A stretch of DNA of 64,000 bases from Pedobacter paludis (GTDB lineage: Bacteria; Bacteroidota; Bacteroidia; Sphingobacteriales; Sphingobacteriaceae): positions 248,001-312,000 of the forward strand of contig NZ_QGNY01000001.1 of the NCBI RefSeq assembly GCF_003173575.1, in the 5' to 3' direction. Positions 58,968-64,000 of this stretch are shown in pieces (position 1 is the first letter of the stretch; each line of letters opens with the position of its first letter). Below the pieces are notes generated by a model. That model was not told where the DNA came from. It made no database searches and saw only the letters and a list, made by a program, of their open reading frames with translations. A program made the translations under genes and the position numbers.

Positions 58968-59933
58968 ATGTTCCGAAAATCCATCCCTATTTTATTCGCC
59001 ATTTTAAATGGCGTAGTTCTTCTCAGTTGCTCACAAAATAACATTAAGAAAGCTACTGCAAAAGAAGATATTTCGTTCATGGTTAGTGTTTTAAAAAGCA
59101 GTTTAACCCAGCAATATTTCGACAAGAAAAAAGCTACAGATCTTGTGCAAAAACTTACGGAAATGGAGCAACAAAAAATGTTTGAGGGTGTTTCAGATTC
59201 AGCCGCAACAGAGATGGTTACCAATATGCTCCGGAAAGAAACCAACGATAAACATTTCAATGTTATCGCTTATCCAAAGATTCCCAGTATACAAAACGAC
59301 AAACCGCAACCAAAACTATCATCAGCTGGAATTAGCAGGTTTAAAATTTTGAAGAACAACATCGGCTACATAAAATGGGATTTATGCATTGCAAATGAAG
59401 ATGCTTTTAAAGAAATCCGCAGGGTGTTGGATTCTCTATCGGGATGTGATAAGCTTATTTTCGATATATCTGAAAACCCCGGAGGTGATGGTGCTAGTAG
59501 TGCTTTTATAAACCAATTTTTATATCGCGACAAAAGCTACCAAACGCTTTTGAAAAAGAAATGTACGGGGGAGCAGGATTGGAAGCAAAGCGAAGTCATT
59601 TTTAATTACACCAACGGACCAACATTTTTTGATAATCCCATTTATATCATCACTTCTGACAAGACTTTTTCAGCTGCAGAATATTTTGCTTTTACCGCAA
59701 AAGAATTGAAAAGAGCAACCATTATTGGTAAAACCACTGCCGGTGCTGGCAACCCGGGCTCATCGGTAAGTGTTGCTTTGCCAAATTCAGATATGTTTTT
59801 CTGGATGTTTATTCCAAACTGCCAAATTGTTACTCGTGATGGCCATTCCATTAAAGGCATCGGTGTAAAACCAGATGTAACGTTAAAGGGCGTTAACTTG
59901 CTAAATGAAACATTAGAATATGTGCTGAAGTAG
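58968..59933 (+). CDS. S41-family peptidase-like lipoprotein
   Basis: 321 residues; lipobox LLSC places the lipidated Cys at 21. The tail-specific-protease core is at about 125-310: NIGYIKWDL, LIFDISENPGGDGASS, then TSDKTFSAAEYFAFTAKEL with the expected nucleophile Ser and IIGKTTAGAGNPG with the general-base Lys. There is no PDZ domain, as in the shorter S41 proteins related to tricorn-core and retinoid-binding types. It should be anchored to the envelope; its substrate is unknown. Confidence 0.88.
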   Translation: MFRKSIPILFAILNGVVLLSCSQNNIKKATAKEDISFMVSVLKSSLTQQYFDKKKATDLVQKLTEMEQQKMFEGVSDSAATEMVTNMLRKETNDKHFNVIAYPKIPSIQNDKPQPKLSSAGISRFKILKNNIGYIKWDLCIANEDAFKEIRRVLDSLSGCDKLIFDISENPGGDGASSAFINQFLYRDKSYQTLLKKKCTGEQDWKQSEVIFNYTNGPTFFDNPIYIITSDKTFSAAEYFAFTAKELKRATIIGKTTAGAGNPGSSVSVALPNSDMFFWMFIPNCQIVTRDGHSIKGIGVKPDVTLKGVNLLNETLEYVLK

Positions 59934-60193
59934 GAAAAGCAAACACAATAATATCCCATTGTTAATAAAATAATCCTAATAGTGGCAAAAGTAAGATGGC
60001 ACGAATAAATAATCCATAAATATTTTCAAATTTGGCCTATTACGCACTACTGATAAAGATCAATAAATATTTTTAGTCATAAGTATTAATGCCTGCTAGA
60101 TTTTTATTATCTTTCAAGCTTGTTAATCCCTAAATAAAACTAAACGCTCAATTACAATTCCTTTGTTTCTGAGAAGTTTGAAATTTATAATAA

Positions 60194-60937
60194 ATGCCTA
60201 AAAGCATAAAAGAATTTCTTAAAAGATATATGCCAGATTTCTTTAAAAGGATGGCGTATCGTGTCAATTTATATCCTGGATATAAACCATCACACGGAAA
60301 TATTTCATGGGGTGATTTTGATCGGACAGAACCATTCAGTAATGTTTTTGGTTTTGATAGAGGAGGCCCCGTAGACCGTTATTATATAGATAATTTTTTA
60401 GCTTCAGAAGCAGATTCCATATTCGGAAATGTTTTAGAGGTTGCAGATAATGCTTACACATTAAAATACGGTGGGAATAGGGTTATTAAAAGTGATGTTC
60501 TACACGTAAATAAAGATGCCCCAGGGGCAACATATATCGCCGATCTTAGCAAAGCGGATTCACTTCCTTCAGATTATTTTGATTGTATAATTCTTACCCA
60601 AACTCTACAATTTATATTCGATTATTCATCAGCGTTGAAGCACTGTTACAGAATGCTTAAGAAAGGTGGTTCGCTATTGGTAACTGTTCCAGGAATCAGT
60701 CCGATAGAACGGGGAGAATGGCATAAATCATGGTTGTGGTCATTTAATGAGGCATTGATAAATAAAATTTTCACAGAAATATGTTCAGAAAGTAGCCTTG
60801 AAATTAAAGGGTATGGTAATGTTTATGCAGCGGTTTCATTTTTACATGGGGTAGGGCTAGATGAAGTTGATAAAACTAAACTTGATATCCGAGACAATTC
60901 ATTTGACGTGATTATTAGCATACGTTTAACTAAATAG
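60194..60937 (+). CDS. Class I SAM-dependent methyltransferase-like protein
   Basis: 247 residues, cytosolic. The core is weakly conserved: VLEVADN replaces the usual ExGxG, followed by SDVLHVNKDAPGATYIADLSKADSLPSDYFDCIILTQTLQFI and HCYRMLKKGGSLLVTVPG, which is the Methyltransf_11 pattern. Such proteins sit in O-antigen and capsule clusters and may methylate a sugar or act with glycosyltransferases. It is one nt before the deacetylase gene, and the ABC exporter genes follow, so it opens a surface polysaccharide operon. Upstream (59934-60193) is AT-rich, and I see nothing else in it. Confidence 0.8.
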   Translation: MPKSIKEFLKRYMPDFFKRMAYRVNLYPGYKPSHGNISWGDFDRTEPFSNVFGFDRGGPVDRYYIDNFLASEADSIFGNVLEVADNAYTLKYGGNRVIKSDVLHVNKDAPGATYIADLSKADSLPSDYFDCIILTQTLQFIFDYSSALKHCYRMLKKGGSLLVTVPGISPIERGEWHKSWLWSFNEALINKIFTEICSESSLEIKGYGNVYAAVSFLHGVGLDEVDKTKLDIRDNSFDVIISIRLTK

Positions 60938-60938
60938 T

Positions 60939-61892
60939 ATGAAAGTACGCTCTCTTTTCTCGCTTTTTAAAAGAAAAAAATTATCAAGTGGCGCTGTATT
61001 AATGTACCATAGAATAGCTGATGCAGAATCAGATCCATGGGAACTTGCCGTAAGTCCAAAAAATTTCGAAGAACATCTTCAAATATTACAGCATTATAAT
61101 ATAATTACTTTAAATGATCTTCATAATATCATCGAGAAAAGAGCCAATCATCATCAAGGTGTTAGCATAACATTTGATGATGGTTATAAAGATAATTATC
61201 TCATTGCTAAGCCCTTACTGGAGAAATATAACCTACCGGCCAATTTTTTTATTACAACGAATACTCTTGGTTCAATTCAGGAATTTTGGTGGGATGCATT
61301 GGAACGGATCTGTCTTCAATCACCTTGTCTTCCTCAGCAGCTAGTTTTAAATAACCCTTATAATATTTCATTTCAGATTGGTAAAGCTGAAAATGAAATT
61401 AATCCAATACAATTATATTATAAGCTTTGTGATATTTTTAAGGGTTTGGCTATAGAAAAGCAAAAATCTTTAATTGATTACCTTGAAGATTGGGCAAATA
61501 ATAGAAATCAAAGAACTCATTATTTTACAATGACGAAAACGGAGCTACTAGATTTACAATCCAATAAACTATTCACACTAGGTGCTCATACTGAAAACCA
61601 TCCCTTTCTTGCTGATTTTGAGTATCCTGACCAAGAAAAAGAGATAATGGGTAGTATTGATTTTTTGAAGAATCTTACAACACAGGAGATACATTATTTT
61701 GCTTATCCTCATGGAGGACGCAACAATTTTAGTGTAGAAATATTAGAAAGAACTGGAATTCGATTAGCATTTACTACAGAGCCAAATTGTTTCCATGAGG
61801 ATATTAATAGATATGAAATTCCGCGTTTCCAGGTAAAAAACTGGAATGGAAAAACATTTGAAGGCTATTTGAACCGTTGGCTAGGAAATTAA
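60939..61892 (+). CDS. Polysaccharide deacetylase (NodB homology domain)
   Basis: 317 residues. The NodB core is clear: AVLMYHRI near the start, SITFDDGYKDNYLIAKPLLEKYNLPANFFITT with the catalytic Asp-Asp pair, and the metal-binding His pair in GAHTENHPFL; IHYFAYPHGGRN is the later motif. It should remove N- or O-acetyl groups from a polysaccharide or lipid-linked sugar. It is in line with the methyltransferase (1-nt gap) and Wzm-like permease (7-nt gap), so it belongs to the same surface-glycan operon. There is no clear signal peptide, which would place it in the cytosol or at the membrane surface. Confidence 0.88.
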   Translation: MKVRSLFSLFKRKKLSSGAVLMYHRIADAESDPWELAVSPKNFEEHLQILQHYNIITLNDLHNIIEKRANHHQGVSITFDDGYKDNYLIAKPLLEKYNLPANFFITTNTLGSIQEFWWDALERICLQSPCLPQQLVLNNPYNISFQIGKAENEINPIQLYYKLCDIFKGLAIEKQKSLIDYLEDWANNRNQRTHYFTMTKTELLDLQSNKLFTLGAHTENHPFLADFEYPDQEKEIMGSIDFLKNLTTQEIHYFAYPHGGRNNFSVEILERTGIRLAFTTEPNCFHEDINRYEIPRFQVKNWNGKTFEGYLNRWLGN

Positions 61893-61899
61893 AAATACA

Positions 61900-62766
61900 A
61901 TGGATACTGAAGAAAAAGAAGATATTAAGCTGAATTGGCAATGGGAAATAAGTCCTGCTAAAAGTTGGTTTAAAATGGGCTTGATCGATCTCTATGCTTA
62001 TAGAGGATTGATTTTGCGCTTTGTAAGGAGAGATTTAATCGCAAGCTATCAGCAAACGATTATTGGTCCGATATGGATATTTCTTCAGCCACTTTTTACA
62101 ACACTAATTTATCTAATTGTATTCGGAAATTTTGCAAAAGTATCAACAGACGATACGCCTAAAATATTATTTTATATGTCGGGAACAATTATCTGGACAT
62201 TTTTTTTCGATAACATTTCGGGTACAATGTATACATTTATTACTAACGCACATATTTTTAACAAAGTTTATTTCCCTAGGTTAGTTGTTCCGGTAAGTAA
62301 CATCATTACACAAAGTGTTAGACTTTCGATACAACTGGTTTTGTTTATTATCATCTTTTTATATTACTATATTTTTTTTGATAAATTTCAGCTATCAATT
62401 TCTTTATTCCTTATTCCATTTCTAATTTTATTAACTGCAACCTTTGCTTTAGGTTCGGGATTGTTAATTGCTGTTTTTACAGCTCGCTATCGTGATATTG
62501 ATACGTTTTTTCAATATATTTTACGTTTAGGCATGTTCATTACCCCAGTGGTTTTTCCAAGCACAATTGTACCCCAAAAATACCAGTTTTTATTTTGGCT
62601 AAATCCATTAACCCCTATAATTGAGACTTTCAGATCTGTATTCTTTCATCAAAATGCCATACAGTATAATTATTTGTTAATTGCCACAGCAGAGGCTATT
62701 TTTTTATTAATCCTCGGATTGATTTTATTCAAAAGGCGAGAAGTTGAAGTAATGGATATAATTTAA
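61900..62766 (+). CDS. ABC-2 polysaccharide export permease (Wzm type)
   Basis: 288 residues with six predicted membrane helices; an amphipathic N-terminus precedes LIDLYAYRGLILRFVRRDLIASYQQTIIGPIWIFLQPL, the hallmark start of the Wzm/TagG family, and it ends with LFKRREVEVMDII. With the ATPase 2 nt downstream it forms the inner-membrane channel that exports a lipid-linked O-antigen or other surface glycan. Confidence 0.93.
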   Translation: MDTEEKEDIKLNWQWEISPAKSWFKMGLIDLYAYRGLILRFVRRDLIASYQQTIIGPIWIFLQPLFTTLIYLIVFGNFAKVSTDDTPKILFYMSGTIIWTFFFDNISGTMYTFITNAHIFNKVYFPRLVVPVSNIITQSVRLSIQLVLFIIIFLYYYIFFDKFQLSISLFLIPFLILLTATFALGSGLLIAVFTARYRDIDTFFQYILRLGMFITPVVFPSTIVPQKYQFLFWLNPLTPIIETFRSVFFHQNAIQYNYLLIATAEAIFLLILGLILFKRREVEVMDII

Positions 62767-62768
62767 TT

Positions 62769-64000
62769 ATGAATATGGATAATGTGATTTTAAAAGCGGA
62801 AAATATTTCGAAATATTACAAATTGGGTGTTATAGGCACGCGTTCATTCAAAGAAGATTTGCAAGGATTTTGGAAAAAAGCATTTCGCATTTCTGGTAAC
62901 GAAAAAATTAATCCCAACAACACAAACAATTCCAGCAACGAATTATGGGCGCTTAAAGATATTAGCTTTGAAATTATGCAAGGCGATGTAGTTGGCTTTG
63001 TGGGCAAAAATGGAGCTGGAAAATCAACACTGTTAAAAATTTTGTCGCGTATCACTTTACCTACAACCGGAACCATTAAGGGGATGGGCAGAATTGCAAG
63101 TTTATTAGAAGTGGGAACAGGGTTTCATGCAGAATTAACGGGTAGGGAAAATATTTTTTTGAACGGCCAGATTCTGGGAATGCACAAAAAGGAAATCTTA
63201 TTGAAATTTGATGAGATCGTAGCCTTTTCTGGAATAGAGCGTTTCCTTGATACACCAGTAAAACGCTATTCCAGTGGAATGTACGTTAGACTTGCTTTTG
63301 CGATAGCAGCACATTTAGATCCCGAAATTCTTATTATTGATGAAGTGCTTGCTGTTGGCGACTCGGATTTCCAGAAAAAATGCCTTGGTAAAATGAAACA
63401 AGTTTCTGCTGAGGAAGGTAAAACAGTACTATTTGTGAGCCATAATTCACAAGCTTTGAAAAATTTATGTAATAAAGCAATTCATCTAGAGAAGGGAAGA
63501 TTAATTGATATCGGGAGCACACAAGATATCATCACTAATTATCTTAAAAATGAACAAGATCAACCATTAAAAAAGGTTTATAACGATCCGGATGAGGCAC
63601 CTGGCAATAGTAATATTCGAATTAAAAAGCTAGAAGTAATTCCAAAATATGTAGACAACAGTAAAATTATTGATATTAGAACACCTTTAACCATTCAATT
63701 TGAGTTCTGGTATTTACCATCAGAAAACATAGACTTAGGGGTTAGCATGTCTCTAAATACTGTAATGGGAGATTGCATTTTCGATGTTGATTCTATTGCG
63801 CAGCCGTTTCAAAAAGGGCTAGTTAAAGGTCAGTGCACCATACCAGGCAATCTTTTAAATAATGGTTCGTATACAATTAGCTTAATTTTTATTAGAAATA
63901 CCAGTTCTGCCATATTTGAATTAGAAGAATGTTTATCATTTGATGTTGAAGATTTTAGAGAAAACACCGCATGGTATGGAGACTGGCCAGGTGCGATTAG
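62769..64000 (+). CDS. ABC polysaccharide export ATPase (Wzt type), 3' end outside window
   Basis: About 410 residues are visible; the frame is open to the right edge. Nucleotide-binding motifs: Walker A GKNGAGKST, the signature RYSSGMYVRLAFA, Walker B ILIIDEVLAVGD and the switch VSHN. Beyond about residue 260 there is a beta-rich C-terminal extension (IRIKKLEVIPKYVDNSKI..., CSFDVEDF-like end) typical of Wzt proteins that recognise their own glycan. It pairs with the permease before it. The final part and stop codon are not in the window. Confidence 0.92.
   Translation, partial: MNMDNVILKAENISKYYKLGVIGTRSFKEDLQGFWKKAFRISGNEKINPNNTNNSSNELWALKDISFEIMQGDVVGFVGKNGAGKSTLLKILSRITLPTTGTIKGMGRIASLLEVGTGFHAELTGRENIFLNGQILGMHKKEILLKFDEIVAFSGIERFLDTPVKRYSSGMYVRLAFAIAAHLDPEILIIDEVLAVGDSDFQKKCLGKMKQVSAEEGKTVLFVSHNSQALKNLCNKAIHLEKGRLIDIGSTQDIITNYLKNEQDQPLKKVYNDPDEAPGNSNIRIKKLEVIPKYVDNSKIIDIRTPLTIQFEFWYLPSENIDLGVSMSLNTVMGDCIFDVDSIAQPFQKGLVKGQCTIPGNLLNNGSYTISLIFIRNTSSAIFELEECLSFDVEDFRENTAWYGDWPGAI

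Overview
The window looks like the chromosome of a Bacteroidota bacterium of the Sphingobacteriaceae type (Pedobacter or a close relative). The evidence is AT-rich DNA, TAnnTTTG-type promoter boxes, few Shine-Dalgarno sites, many secreted glycoside hydrolases whose signal peptides end near an A-Q, and several families of dispersed hairpin repeats. The genus is inferred, not proven.

Positions 1-46.9 kb form one very large, almost unidirectional carbohydrate-utilisation region; only an IclR regulator (16066-16839) points the other way. It encodes three GH78 and one GH106 alpha-L-rhamnosidases, two GH2 enzymes, a GH127 beta-L-arabinofuranosidase, a GH141-like beta-helix protein fused to a rhamnose-mutarotase-like domain, a GH43-like propeller, a sialidase-like propeller, a DUF5703/GH95-like protein, two esterases and a DUF3826 protein. 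With them are a Na+/solute symporter, a fucose-permease-type transporter, two Gfo/Idh oxidoreductases, a Tat-type sugar isomerase, an SDR and a zinc dehydrogenase. This set suggests attack on a rhamnose- and arabinose-rich plant glycan; the enzyme classes resemble those used on rhamnogalacturonan-II or related pectic side chains. No SusC/SusD pair lies in the window.

Inside this region, 27.3-33.8 kb holds a tightly overlapping operon that fits no pathway I can name: two solute-binding-protein folds without signal peptides, two paralogous family III CoA-transferases, a Gfo/Idh protein and a MaoC-type hydratase, followed by the fucose-permease-like transporter. It is the best candidate here for an undescribed system.

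Positions 47.0-51.1 kb carry a minus-strand araB-araD-araA operon for L-arabinose, which would take the arabinose released upstream. A 7TMR-DISM hybrid histidine kinase and a stand-alone receiver are divergent from it. A GH92 mannosidase, a KOW-domain protein, a YahK/CAD-type alcohol dehydrogenase, a DUF4377-like lipoprotein and an S41 protease follow (54.3-59.9 kb).

Positions 60.2-64.0 kb start a surface-polysaccharide cluster: methyltransferase, polysaccharide deacetylase, and a Wzm/Wzt-type ABC exporter whose ATPase runs off the window end.

A striking second layer is the repeats. At least ten hairpin families occur between genes, and several lie in frame inside the 5' ends of hydrolase genes, often just after an ATGA start/stop overlap. 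In two genes a repeat arm encodes the hydrophobic core of the signal peptide.
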